From: Nageia nagi
Lineage: Eukaryota > Pinophyta
DNA: 64,000 nt
Direction: 5' to 3'
Assembly: GCA_050084985.1 (NCBI GenBank)
Contig: JBITNC010000002.1
Coordinates: forward strand, 1,612,001 to 1,676,000
A program made the translations under genes and the position numbers. Below the pieces are notes generated by a model. The model was not told the DNA's origin, did no database searches, and saw only the letters and a program-made list of their open reading frames with translations. This document shows positions 1 to 11,596 of this stretch, in pieces. Each line of letters begins with the position of its first letter. Position 1 is the stretch's first letter.

Positions 1-527
1 CTTGAATTAGTCATCCAACTAGTAGTCATGAAGAGTCTCTAAGAGCTTGCATACCTAAAGTAAGTAACTTGTAATCTCAAAGGAACCTCTAGGTCATAAA
101 TAACTCAAATAATAAGATTAGTTAGATGCAATATATTCATATCAATTAGGATATATGAATCACACAAATACCATCATGAATCGATCAATGGTGCATTATA
201 AGTCATTTTAAAGATGCCAAGCCAAAACTCATAGTCAGCAACTATATATAAAACATGTGTTGATTATCATTACAAAATAGAGCATGCACATATGAGTTCT
301 TCACATCTGGATAACTAAATAATGTAAAAAGATACATAAGAGTTTCTCACATATGGATAATTGAATAGTGCTAGATTGGCCAAACTTTTTGCTTTAAAAA
401 TTTGTACAACAAGTTTCTAATGTAAAGTGAACTTACCACAAAGGTGTACAACAAAATTAACACAATACAACATAAAATTCTTCTAGGGGTAAGGTTGTCA
501 TCACAAATATGAATTCAACACAAGAAT
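1..527. other. Unassigned A+T-rich DNA beyond the pol end of Copia element 1
   Basis: I see no coding similarity here. The stretch lies downstream (on the minus strand) of the pol stop of Copia element 1. It does not resemble the LTR of that element found at 15425-16049, so it may be a long 3' untranslated part of the element, with the 3' LTR beyond the window edge, or unrelated flanking DNA. Confidence 0.4.
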
Positions 528-3500
528 TCAAACTTCACTCCCACTTGAGGGTAACTTCACCAATCCAATAGCATCTTTAAGATTATATAACTGAGCTTTC
601 AAGAGGGGCTTCATGAACTAATTAGCAAAGTTCAAGGTGGATGGATAATACTCTAGGTGTATGATGCCATCAAGAACCTTTTTCCTGATAAAATGGGCAT
701 GAATTTTTACATGTTTTATTTTTTGATTGAACATAGGATTCTTATCCAAAGAGATCATCAATTAATTATTTGAAGAAATCAAAGATGAGCCATCTTGCTC
801 ATACCCAATTTCTTTCAGAAGATACCTTAGCCAAATCGCTTCCTAGGCTACAACAAACATGGCATAGTATTTAGCTTCTATGGTAGAAAGAGAAATAGTA
901 GGTTGCTTCTTAGAAGCCCAAGGGATAGCACTTGAACCAATGCTAAATAAATATGTAAAGGTTTATTTTCTATCATCTCCATCTCTTCCATAGTTAGAAT
1001 ATGATAATCCAGAGAGAACAAATGAAGGCAACTTAGAATACTTAAGAGCAAGGTCTTTAATCTATGTAACATGCCTCAAGATTTATTTAAAAGCATTGAG
1101 ATACTCAACATATGGTTTTTACATGAAATGTGCTATTAGATTCATTGCAAAGGTAATATTTGGTCTGAAAATAATCAAATATAAAAGACTACCAATTAAT
1201 TGCTTGTAAGCTATAGCATCAACCAAATGAGAGTTGGAGTTCAGAGAAATAGTGATTCTAGGAGAGACTGGGATCATAGCATATTTACACTCCATTCTAA
1301 ACTTCTACAAAATATTTGATATATACTTAGATTGACTAAGATAAGTACAATCTTTGCATTGGTACACTTGCATTCCAAGATAGTAGTGTAAGAGATCAAG
1401 ATCAATCATTTTAAACATTGCCTTAAATTTGGATACGCACTCTTGAATGATTTATTCATTATTCTTAGTTATCAGAAGATCATCCATATAAAGGAGAATC
1501 AAGACCATGTCTTTTTTTAATTGAGCACATATAAATCGATGTCATAAAAACACTTGGAGAAACTAATGTATACAAAATACCTTGAAATCTTCCTATACCA
1601 AGCTCTAGGTTCTTGCTTCAGTCCATATAATGACTTCTTTAGCTTGTACACAAAGAACTCTTTGCCTTCCACAATGAACCCTTTTGGTTGATTCATAAAT
1701 ATTTCCACATCTAAGTCACCATTGAGAAATACACTCTTGATGTCAAGTTGAAAAACTTTTCATATGTAAGCTATAGAAAGAGAAAGAATAATTCTCACAG
1801 TAGGCATCTTTACCATGGGAGCAAAGGTTTTCTCATCATCTACACCATATTTTTGAGCAAAAATTTTGGCTACTAATCTTGCCTTGTATTTATCAATATC
1901 TCTAATAGAATTAAACTTGACCTTGAAGATCTACTTATTGCAAATCACATTCTTCTCTTTGGGATAAGGTACTAAATCCCTAGTTTTATTTTTCGTAAGT
2001 TTCTCATACTCCTCTTTCATGGCTTCCATCCAACACTCATGCTTAGAATCTTCTTTGAAGGTTGAGGGCTCATGCTTGTTGTCAATATTGGTAAATAAGG
2101 ATTTGATCAACGTAATGCTCATTGTTACCATTGTTGTTGGAGAATTTTATTCTTGAGGTGACTTATCTAGATCAATATCTAACCAACTAGGTGCAACTGA
2201 AGAGTCCTCTAGATCATCAACATCCTTATTAGAAGTAGATTCTTCAAGAGGTTCATTAAAATTTACATCCCTTGAAATAAACACAACTTTGTAGGATGGA
2301 GAGTAGAGCTTATAGCCTCTATGCTGACTGTCATAACCCATAAAGATGCATTTTTTATCCCTTTTATCTAACTTCTTCCTTTTCTAAAAAATAATGTAGG
2401 AGAATGCTTCATAACCAAACACTCTAAGGTGTGAAATGTTAGGTTTTATTTCTAATAATGCCTCAAAATAAGTTTTACCTTGAATGGATTTTGTGGGCAC
2501 CTATTCAAGGTGTAAATAGTAGTACTTACTACTTCACCCCATAATAAACTAGAAAGATTACCCAACATGCATCTATCCATTTTTATAATTGTTCTATTTT
2601 TCTTTTTGGTAACACCATTCTGCTAAGGAGTGTAAAGAATCATAAAATGCCTCTTGATTCCATACTTAGCATAATAGTAATTAAACTCATTGCTATTATA
2701 TTATCTCCTATTATTTGATCTCAACATCTTGATTTTAAAGTTAATTTGATTCTCAACAAAGGCCTTAAAAATCTTTAAACCCTCAAATGTTTAATCTTTG
2801 TGCTCAAGTAGATACCCAAAAGTCATTCTACTAAAGTCATCAATGAAGGTCAAGATGTAAGATGCTCCTTCAAGTGATTTAGTTTGAAATGGACCCATTA
2901 AATTTGAATGCACAAGTTAAAGAGATTGAGATGCTCTTGTTGCCTTATCTTTTTCAAATTTTTATCTATGCATCTTGCCAAAAATGCACTTCTCATATAG
3001 ACTAATCTAATAAGAAATTGAAGACAAATCTTTCACAAGTTCTTGGTCTTTCATGATTTGAATACTCTTGTGGTTAAGGTGCCCTAAATATTGGTGCCAA
3101 AGCTTACCTCTAGAACACACATTTGTAGCAAGACACATCTTTGTTAGAACTTGATCCATAATGTAGAGATCATATTTTACTAATCCTTTATCCAACATGG
3201 CAGTTCCTTTCTTCGTGCACTAGGATTGAGAATCAAACTCAAAAAAGTACCCTTTTCTAGCAACTTGGATCATGAGGAGAAGGTTCATCCTAAGCTTAGG
3301 AACATAGAGCACATTACCAAAAACCTTCTCATGAATCAATACCTCCCAATTCTTTGAACTTCAAGAGTAGAGTTATCACCTATCACAATCACATATTTTC
3401 TATACTTGTGAAAGTTTTTAAACTTTTCCTTTTCAAAGCATGGGTGATTAGTGCAACCAGAGTCAACAATCTAATTAGATAAAAAGTACGAGGCATGGAG

Positions 3501-4505
3501 TAGAGTGTCATCAGAAAACTAGCTTGAATATTCTTCTTTCCTTTAAATTTCTTTACATTTCCATTGCCTTTGTTCTTTTTCTCTCTTTTCTTTTTTTAGC
3601 AATCAACTTCTTTGTGACCTTATATGCCACAATAGTTACAATCACCATAAAACTTTTCCTTAGGATATGGATTGTTTTCTTTGCCTTTTTCATCTCTTTG
3701 GTTGAAGTGGTTGTTGTTATCATTATTCCTATTGCTATTGTTGTTAATTCTATTATTGCTATTATTGCCATTATTCCTACTACTATTGTTGTCATTACCT
3801 CTTTTCTCAAACTTTTTAGAGGAAAAAGGATAAGATTTTTTTATGATGGTTGAACTTCTTCTTGAAAGGAGTTTTGGTTGCTCCTAGAGCAACATTATTA
3901 TCCTTTGGAGAAAAAATCAATACCTTTTTATTAAGAGTTTCCTCATGTTTCAAAAGGAGCCTACAAAGGTTCTCAAGGGAGAAGACTTCTTCTTCATCAT
4001 CAATTATTGTTTCCATAACTATTACAAAATTACCAAACTTTGAAGAAAGGCTTTGGAGAATAATGAAGACCATGAACTCATCATTGATCCAATTACACCC
4101 ACAAGCAACAAGTTGGGTTCTTAGGTCAATAATTTTGTTTAAGTAGATAGCCACATTTTCATATTCCTCTTGATGAGATTAAAGCAACTTTTGGATAATG
4201 GTAAGCCTTCTTGAAAACTTTGAACCAAGGTAGCTTTGCTTAAGCTTATCCCAAGCTTCCTTTGTCAAAGTTGGAGAGGAAATCATCATAAGCACATCAT
4301 CTAAAACTACGTAAAAGATTATGGAGGTTGCCAACTCATTCTTCATGTTGTAAGCATCTAGTGCCTTCTCAAATGTATGAGGTACAAGGTTCTCATTCAC
4401 GTTTTGCTAAACCTTCCTTACCTGCAATTCAACTCTCACCCAAGGTTCTCAAATACCAAAGTTGGAACCATCAAGAATGTGTTTAGGTAAAAAGGATTCT
4501 CCCAT
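528..4505 (-). pseudogene. Copia element 1 gag-pol, decayed
   Basis: A Ty1/Copia polyprotein relic read on the minus strand. Gag starts at the ATG at 4505-4503 and runs to about 3490. It includes a zinc knuckle (CNYC, then H and C at the CX2CX4HX4C spacing, near 3600-3650) that contains a stop. Next come a protease remnant near 3400-3480, a GAG-pre-integrase motif (LWHQYLGHLNHKS, about 3050-3130), integrase pieces (2340-3000), and RT (about 1250-2130) with the YMDD-type box near 1480-1500. RNase H follows to the stop at 528-530. Many stops and frameshifts interrupt it. The order PR-IN-RT-RH defines Copia. Its C-terminus extends some 40 residues beyond the FxKPL motif, further than the truncated pol of element 2. 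It cannot encode a working protein. Confidence 0.88.
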
Positions 4506-6885
4506 TTGCTGCATAAGAATATGAAAAATAATAATCATGTGGTTTAATAAATAACATTACATGTTACATTTAATTAATTAAGACATACTTGATTTAATTC
4601 ACAAGTGCAAATATTTTACAACTCAAATATACATCTCATGTACCCAAATACTTGTTATCATCAAGAATCATGAATGTAGAGTGATATTGTTAAGACTTGT
4701 TTTTTTATCTAAAATTAGGCCTTCATCTGGATTCCCACACAAGAGGAGCCCAAGTATTACCAATCTTCAACCAATTTGCTTTGGTTAGTATTATACTCTC
4801 ACAAGGATAAGTACCTATTATTTTCCAAGGTTATAATGTATATTGGCTTGGCTAAATTAAGTTTCAAGTTATCATCCTAGTTTATCACGATAATCCTTAA
4901 ATGGATGTGCGAACATGTGGTATCATTACACACATGCTTATCCACCTATTAGAGTTATGTCTAGACCAACAAAGGACTTAAGTGTAATTGAGAAGTACAA
5001 ACTTTTCACCATTTAGATCATCGAACTTAAAGGCTCCATTCTGCTTGTCCTCACCTCATGGCTCCCTAAACAAGTCATGTTATGGAATGTACATGTGGAT
5101 GTGTTCATTTTAGGGTGGTTTCTCATTTCAATTTTTGAATTTTTATTTGCATAAGAAAATAAATAAAAATATGAAACATGAAGTAAAACAACATAAGTAA
5201 AAACATCATCCATTCAAGATTTGAAACCTAAATGTCCAATGGGTTTTATTTACCAACCCCTGAAGGACATTTTTACATCATTCCTAATTTGCACAAGTCC
5301 ATTCTTGTATAAGGAAGTAAATTGCATCATAAATTAAGTTTTTAAGTAATAATCATGTATTATTTACTTAAAAAATAAGTCCTAAGCATTTAAAGTAAAA
5401 CCTAAACATGCATAATTACCTTAAAAAATTAAGCACTAAGTATAAGCATGCATCATTTTAACTTAAAGAATTTAAGTCATAAATATCTTAAAAATTTAAG
5501 TCCTAAGCATGCATCATTAAATTAAAAATTTAAGTAAAACATGCATTATTTCCATATTTGCATAAGGATTTTAAACACTTAAAATCTAAGTATGCAATTT
5601 TTACATAAGAATCTAAAAAATTAAGTAACAAATTTATAAAATTTCCCCCTTTTTTTACTTAAATTCAATCTTAAGGTAGTACTTAAAAAAATAGCATGCT
5701 TAGTTAACTTGAGAAATGCCAATTTTATACCTTAAACGATTTGCCTAAAAAATTGCCATACCAATGCAAAATTTCCTCCATTTTTACTTAACAAAATATC
5801 TAAAAATAATTGCTTTTAAGGGGTACTAAAAAAAGCAACTAGACAAGTAATAATCCTCTATTTATAATATTCTCAAATAATGATTTATCCACACTTCCAA
5901 ACAAGGAATTGAATGTTGAAAAGAATATTACTTATCTTCTTGTAAGATATTTAGAGCTTAGAGTTTGTCCTTACTTCACTCTAAGTCAAACTCATTAAAG
6001 GCATGTCATGATGAGTTGAGGGAAAAAAAAACTTTGCATAGCATTTAATATTTAGTAATTTAAACACTAAAATAATCCCCTTGAAATTTGCCACATTTGG
6101 CCCCCCTACTCACTCCAAATTAGAGTCTTTATGAACAAACTTGATTTACAAGTAAATAATTAATAACTAGTTCTAACAAAATTTAGGTGCAAACCAATTA
6201 ATAACTAGTCCTAAGACCAAAGAGGCTACACAAATGAGGATGGAGAAGGTTGAGATTTAGGGTCATGTGTAGGAGGGCTTAGAGGGATATGAGGATAGAG
6301 GGGATGTCATGATCGGTTGAGAATGAGGAGAGGGGCCATGGAGAAGGGGTAGCAAATAAAGTGACCGTAGGTTTGGTAGTGAGTGAACCAAGCATGAGGG
6401 GATGAGAGTGGAAGGGAAATGAAGTAGATTCCAAACAAAGTGGACAACCAACCAGATCAATCACATTTCTATAGTCCTCAATAGTATCGAATAGGCCTCC
6501 ATAGGGGAGATAAAAGAACCTACATGCAGGAGAGTTAAACAAGGGTTCACAACCATGGAGGACATGGCATCCAAAAAATGGAATAAGGGGAAGAAAAAAA
6601 GGCACAAGCATTAGAGGAGGAGAGTGAATAGTAAAAAATGAAGGGCCTAGAAAAAAAAGGAACATGAAGCTTGGAAAATCCATCACTGTAGGGAGGCATC
6701 ACACTGCTAAGGTCAAGCTAGTGCTCTAATCATAATGGAGGAGGAAGTTGTTGTGTGAGTGAGGGCTGAGGCTATATAGAAGAGACACCATAAGAGAGGA
6801 GCAAGGAGCCACCTTGGTTTAAAATAGATTGGTGTCACTACTGCTTAGCTAGCTTAAGGAGAGGAGTGGCTGCAACCACCTATTT

Positions 6886-7230
6886 TTTTATTTTTATTTA
6901 AAAAAAATTGATAACAACTTCATAAAAATAACCTTTCTTAAATGTTTCTCAATAAGGATTGAATAGGTTAATTTGAAAGAATTTTTTTTTAAAATAACCA
7001 TCTCCTCAAATTTTTAAAAGAAGATTAATATATTGCTATAACTCTTTAAAAAAAAAATTTGTTATTTTTAAGAAAACATCATTTTTATATGCAATTTTTA
7101 TTTAAAAAAAAATTGATAACAACTTCATAAAAATAACCTTTCTTAAATGTTTCTTAATAAGGATTGAATAGGCTAATTTGAGAGAATTGTTTTTTTTTTA
7201 AATAACCATCTCCTCAAATTTTTAAAAGAA
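6886..7230. repeat. Direct repeat pair in leader of element 1
   Basis: A stretch of about 130 bp starting near 6886 (core gataacaacttcataaaa, then cctttcttaaatgtttct) recurs starting near 7095, with runs of A or T at both copy edges. The copies differ at few sites, so this looks like a local duplication inside the leader. Confidence 0.8.
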
Positions 7231-7322
7231 ATGATCAAGATTTGTAAAGCATATAACAATGATGTTTCCTCAAAATAACAAGAAATTTTTTTTTAAAGAG
7301 TTATAGCAATATATTAATCTTA
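7021..7322. repeat. Inverted repeat, arms about 60 bp
   Basis: Positions 7021-7080 reappear as the reverse complement at 7261-7322 (core ttaatatattgctataact against agttatagcaatatattaa). The arms are separated by about 180 bp containing the second copy of the neighbouring direct repeat. RNA from this leader could form a long hairpin here. Confidence 0.8.
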
Positions 7323-7610
7323 TTTTTTTTTTTAATATATAACTAACATATAGAATGTTAGTATGAACAAAAAACTTATATAATAATATATTGCTACCTT
7401 CTTAAAAAAATTGAAAAAAAAAAAAAAAACCAAATTGAACTAACACATTACAATAAAGAACTATGTTAGTAACATAAGGGATAGTCCAAAAAAAGTTACA
7501 AGAAAGAATGATGTTATACCTTCAAGTATTTTACCTCACTAAAGTAGTTGGAGAGAGGAGCAATCAAAATGAGATGAACCTTCACACAACAATGTTGAAG
7601 AGGAGCCTAC

Positions 7611-8080
7611 TGTTAGAATTTGTAATGAAATATTGTGAATATCTAAACTCCTTGTAAGTTAAATTAATCACTTAAAGGATATGTAGATACCTTAAGGGAT
7701 TAATTGAATTCTTTATTATGTGTGGACTTTGACCTAACCATGGGGTTAGTTGGTAGGTTAAAGTTAGGTCATACATTTATTGTAACCCTAACCTTACCCT
7801 TGGGTTAAAGGGAGGTTAGGGAGGTGCTCTCAAGCTATAAATAGAGGGCCTCTCCTCTTGTAACATATCCAAGTTTTGGAGTAAGATTACTCTACTAGTT
7901 TGTGTAGAAGAGGAAGAGAATAGTTGTAAGAGAGACATACTTGAGAATTGAGATACTAGTTGTGGATGTACTCCCAAGGAGGGAGGAACCACATTACACT
8001 TGTGTTATCTTATGTGAATGTTGTATGATTGAGGTTCCTATTCTTGGACCTTGAGGATTAGAGTAGTGCTAATTCTCTCA
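7611..8080 (+). repeat. 5' LTR of Copia element 2
   Basis: A 470-bp LTR starting tgttagaatttg and ending ctctca, followed two bases later by a primer-binding site. It resembles the reversed LTR of element 3 (21136-21593), which starts with nearly the same bases. The LTR of element 1 and the LTRs at 47711 and 53930 form a second subtype starting tgttggaatgtataatgc. Confidence 0.85.
7836..7844 (+). promoter_or_regulatory. TATA box in LTR of element 2
   Basis: tataaatag sits inside the LTR. The related LTRs carry the same box at equivalent places (47933-47940 and 54151-54158), so it is the likely core promoter of the Copia family. Confidence 0.7.
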
Positions 8081-8082
8081 AT

Positions 8083-8095
8083 TGGTATCTAGAGC
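8083..8095 (+). promoter_or_regulatory. Primer-binding site of element 2
   Basis: tggtatctagagc differs by an inserted or changed base from the plant initiator Met-tRNA complement (tggtatcagagc). It lies two bases after the LTR end, where minus-strand synthesis is primed. Confidence 0.75.
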
Positions 8096-10621
8096 TTGGT
8101 GTGGAAGCTCTTCTTCTACATCTTGGAGGTTCTTCATCCTTCTTCATTCCTCATCTTACACCCATTGGTGAGGTAAATTTTAAGAGAAGGTATAAATTTC
8201 CTCCTCATTTGGTTATCTTATGGATTATTGCATTAGATACTAACATATTTTGTGAGATATTGGAGCTTATTTCTTGCAAAATATGATTAAAATGACAATG
8301 CAAGTAATTTTTTTTTCCTATACTAACCTCTTATGTTAGTAGCATTTTTTTTACAAAATGCTTAATACATGATATACCTTTTTTTTTAAGAGGATACTAT
8401 GAAATGCAAATATTTTTACTAACATTTTGTTTGTTAGTAGCAACTAATTTCTTGAGGTTTACTTTTCTTGTTTAAAGTAAACATAAGTGAAAGTTAATTT
8501 ATTTTTTGAAAAAAAAAGGGAGGGCTAAAAATAGAAATATAATGCTCTTAATTATACTAACCTCTAGTGAGCATGATGTTAATTTTTTTTTTTTTAAAAG
8601 AGAGATTAGTATTGCAATATTTCTTTATGCCAATTAAAGAGGCAACTCTCAAACTATTTTTATTCAAAGTTTGAATTTTTTTTCATTAAGGGAGAAGAGC
8701 AATATTTTACTCAAAGGTTGAATTTTTTGAAAGTAATATTTTTATATATATATAATATATTTTTTCAAAAATTATAAAATTTAGGGGGGGGACAAAATGA
8801 ACGTAGGGTCTGCAAATTAATCCAAACCCCAGCAGCTCGCGGTCCACCCTTCGTGTCTCCCTCCTCCCTCTACGCATCTATAAAATTATTTGAAAAAATG
8901 CCTAACAAGTCACTAGAAGCTTGGATTCCCTTCTCTCTTCCCTTTGCCTTGCTCTCTCCCAGGTTACAGGTAGTTCTGTAGAGCACATGCAATGCTACAA
9001 TGATGTTGCATGCCAATTGCAAGAGTCTGCACTGGATGCAGCATTGAAAGGAAATCGATTCATAAATGCATGTCTGAGATTGAATGAATAAATGAAAGGA
9101 ATAGGAAATCTGGCTGCTCAATTATAGTGATCGTAGGATATGCACCCACTATTTCAATGATCACCGAATCTGCACAACATGGATTATTTGCCAGGCTACG
9201 TAACACCATTTTATGACCTCTGATGCTTGTAGGATATACAAACCATTATTTGTCATGATGCATGATGCAGACCAAGTTTCATGACCTGCATGCACCAAAT
9301 GGATCCAATGGAGGGCTCCACGTTTGCATGGTGCAGACACAGTTTCCTGGACAGTAATGATCGAAGGATATGCCCATGCGTAGCCTCCTCTCTTCGTCAG
9401 CATGGTCATGTTGGTGGCGAGTCACTCGTATCACCTTCCTCCTCCCCGTAGCATGGTGATATCCTCTCCCCACACTACTGACTTGTCAGCCCTGCACCTC
9501 TCTTTACTCTGTAGCAAGCACTCTCCTCCCTCTTCTCTTGTGCTAGCCTCCTGCACAAGCCTCCTCTTCCTCCTACACACAGTGGTTCAGCCTATCCATG
9601 CACCTCTCTTCTCCTCCACCATATACTCTTCTCCTAAGCATGGCCACCATCACCTCCATAGGCTGTCCTCTAGTGCCTCCATGAAGGTCATCCTCCTTCC
9701 CACGGTCAAGTGTGATGGCTGCCAACTCTTTACAAGTCTTCTTTGTCACTTAAATGCACTTAGAAGCATTAAGTTCTTGTTGACCACTTGCAAAAATGAT
9801 GCACTTTCAAAAGCAAACATATACTTCTTAGGCACTTAATATTTTACAAGTCAATTGCTCCCATTTAATGCACTTAAGAGTACTTAGAATATTTCTAATA
9901 TTGACCACTTTTTACCTTCTATGCTCCTCCACAAAGCAATGTATGCTCTTCTTGGTAGAAGAAAAAGGGGGGGGGTCATTTTTTAAGTACTAACATGCAT
10001 TTAATTTTGTTTTTACCAACTAGAAAGGGGATTTGATTTTTTACCACCTAAGTCTTAAGGACCCAACCAAACCCCTTGAGTATTAATTTTTTGTTGACTA
10101 CTTTTCACCTTCCTTACATGCACATGAAATTCCAATGTATTCTCCTTCTTGGTAAGGGAAGGGAGCCATCACTTTTTTACCAAAAGCATTTATTTGTTTT
10201 TGACTTAGAGTATTTTTTGTTATTTGGAAAAGCTTTGGTAGAAGAAGCATTAAATATGCATGAAGTAGGGGTATGGGTCTCCTTCTTTTTCCATTTAATT
10301 CTTGGAGACTTGGTAAGTGGTGAATATTTTTAACTTATTTTAAGTTAAACTTAGGTTATTTTTAAAAAATGCTTAAAATATTTTTAATATTGCATGTTTA
10401 ATTTAGTAAGGTGCACATGCAATTTCTAGAATGCTAACCTCTTAGCATTTTTTTTCTCTCTAAGCATAGTAATTTAGTCTAAGTATGCTATTTTTTTTTA
10501 AAGTAAATAAGGGAATTTTTTTTACTTAAAATGCATACTTATAAGACAAGTCTTAGCATACAAGTTTTTTTTAGGGATAAAACTTTAAGTAAAAAGGGGG
10601 GAATTGGTATAATTTTTACTT

Positions 10622-10731
10622 AAACTTTATCTAGATCTTGCATGCTAGACTTGTGATGCATGTCTCTTTATCTTGTAAACTTTATCTAGATCTTGCATGC
10701 TAGACTTGTGATGCATGTATCTTTATCTTGT
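10622..10731. repeat. 55-bp tandem duplication
   Basis: Two head-to-tail copies (10622-10676 and 10677-10731) differ at one visible base. The near identity suggests a recent slip event inside the leader. Confidence 0.95.
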
Positions 10732-11039
10732 TTGAGGAATAAAGCATGCTTAGGACTTAAAATTTTAAGTTAAATAATGCATGATTATTACTTAATTTTT
10801 AAGTCACGGAACAATGCATATTTTAAGTAGGACTTAGTTCTTTTTAAATTCATTAAGTGCTTGAATGAATTGAGCAAAATATACAAAATGTAAAATGTCC
10901 TTTAGGGGTTAGTACAAAACCCATTGGACTTTTAAGGTTTTTCAAGCTCATGTGGATGATGCAATTTTACTTTACTTTATATTTTTGCACAATTGCTTTA
11001 TACTTGCAAAACACAAATATTGAAAGTAACCCCTAAAAT

Positions 11040-11470
11040 GAACACATCCGCACGTATTTTTTCCACAACATGACTTGTTTGGGGAGCCACGAGGGGAGGA
11101 TAGGGCAGACTGGAGCCCTTTTAGTCCGAAGAGCCAAGTGGTGGTAAGTCCATCTTAATTGCCCCTAAGACCTCTGTTGGATTGGACATAACTCTATTAG
11201 GTGGACAGGCATGTGTGTAGTGATACCACATGTTCGCACATCCATTCAGGGATTATCCTAATAACCTAGGAGAAAAAATAAAAACCTTAATCAAGATAAT
11301 TAAAATGGTCGATCCAAGATACGTCGAATCCTTGGAAAATAGTTGGTACTTCTCCTTGTGAGAGTATATTACTGACAAAGGTGAACTGGTTGAGGACTGG
11401 TAGTACTTGGGCTCCACCTTGCGGGCATCCAAGTGAAGGCCTAATTCTATACAAGAAAATAACCCCAACT
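11040..11470 (+). other. Leader block conserved in three Copia copies
   Basis: About 430 bp just before gag matches reversed sequence at about 4715-5110 (element 1) and 19215-19660 (element 3). Adjacent leader DNA is much less alike. It carries no shared open frame that I can see. A role in packaging, translation start or splicing is inference. Confidence 0.7.
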
Positions 11471-11596
11471 TTATTCCTCTACAGATCGTGGTTTATAAGT
11501 TTGCACATGTGGGACATGTTTACTTATGTTCAATTTGTATAGATGGAAACTTGTAAAAATTTGCATTCTTATTGCATATTTACTTTTGTACAGACA

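Larger units (their letters stand above)
4506..7610 (-). mobile_element. Leader of Copia element 1
   Basis: This is the untranslated region between the primer-binding site and gag of element 1. Its far end (7500-7610) aligns, reversed, with sequence just after the primer-binding site of element 2 (8096-8190), including a shared gaggtaaa-like stretch. The block at about 4715-5110 is the reversed counterpart of 11040-11470 in element 2. Between them lies a segment (about 6240-6840) that is pyrimidine-rich on the minus strand. Its long open frames have low-complexity composition and no recognisable domain, so I do not call a gene. Confidence 0.7.
8096..11596 (+). mobile_element. Leader of Copia element 2
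   Basis: A 3.5-kb region between the primer-binding site and gag. It holds homopolymer-rich DNA (8290-8780), a higher-GC pyrimidine-rich module (about 8790-9840), more A+T-rich DNA, a 55-bp duplication (10622-10731) and the conserved block (11040-11470). The open frame at 9402-9839 encodes a Ser/Leu/His-rich low-complexity peptide with no recognised domain. I regard it as chance coding in a C/T-rich tract. Confidence 0.65.

Noticed and set aside
3524-4146. Two plus-strand open frames of 109 and 98 codons
   Set aside because: They are antisense to gag of Copia element 1, and their Ile/Val-rich or Ser-rich content mirrors the Asn/Lys-rich gag codons.
6279-6686. Minus-strand open frame of 135 codons in the leader of element 1
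   Set aside because: Phe/Pro/Leu-rich reading of a pyrimidine-rich segment with no recognisable motif. Not conserved in elements 2 or 3.
9402-9839. Open frame of 145 codons in the leader of element 2
   Set aside because: Low-complexity Ser/Leu/His content in a C/T-rich tract, no domain, and no matching frame in the leaders of the other two copies.
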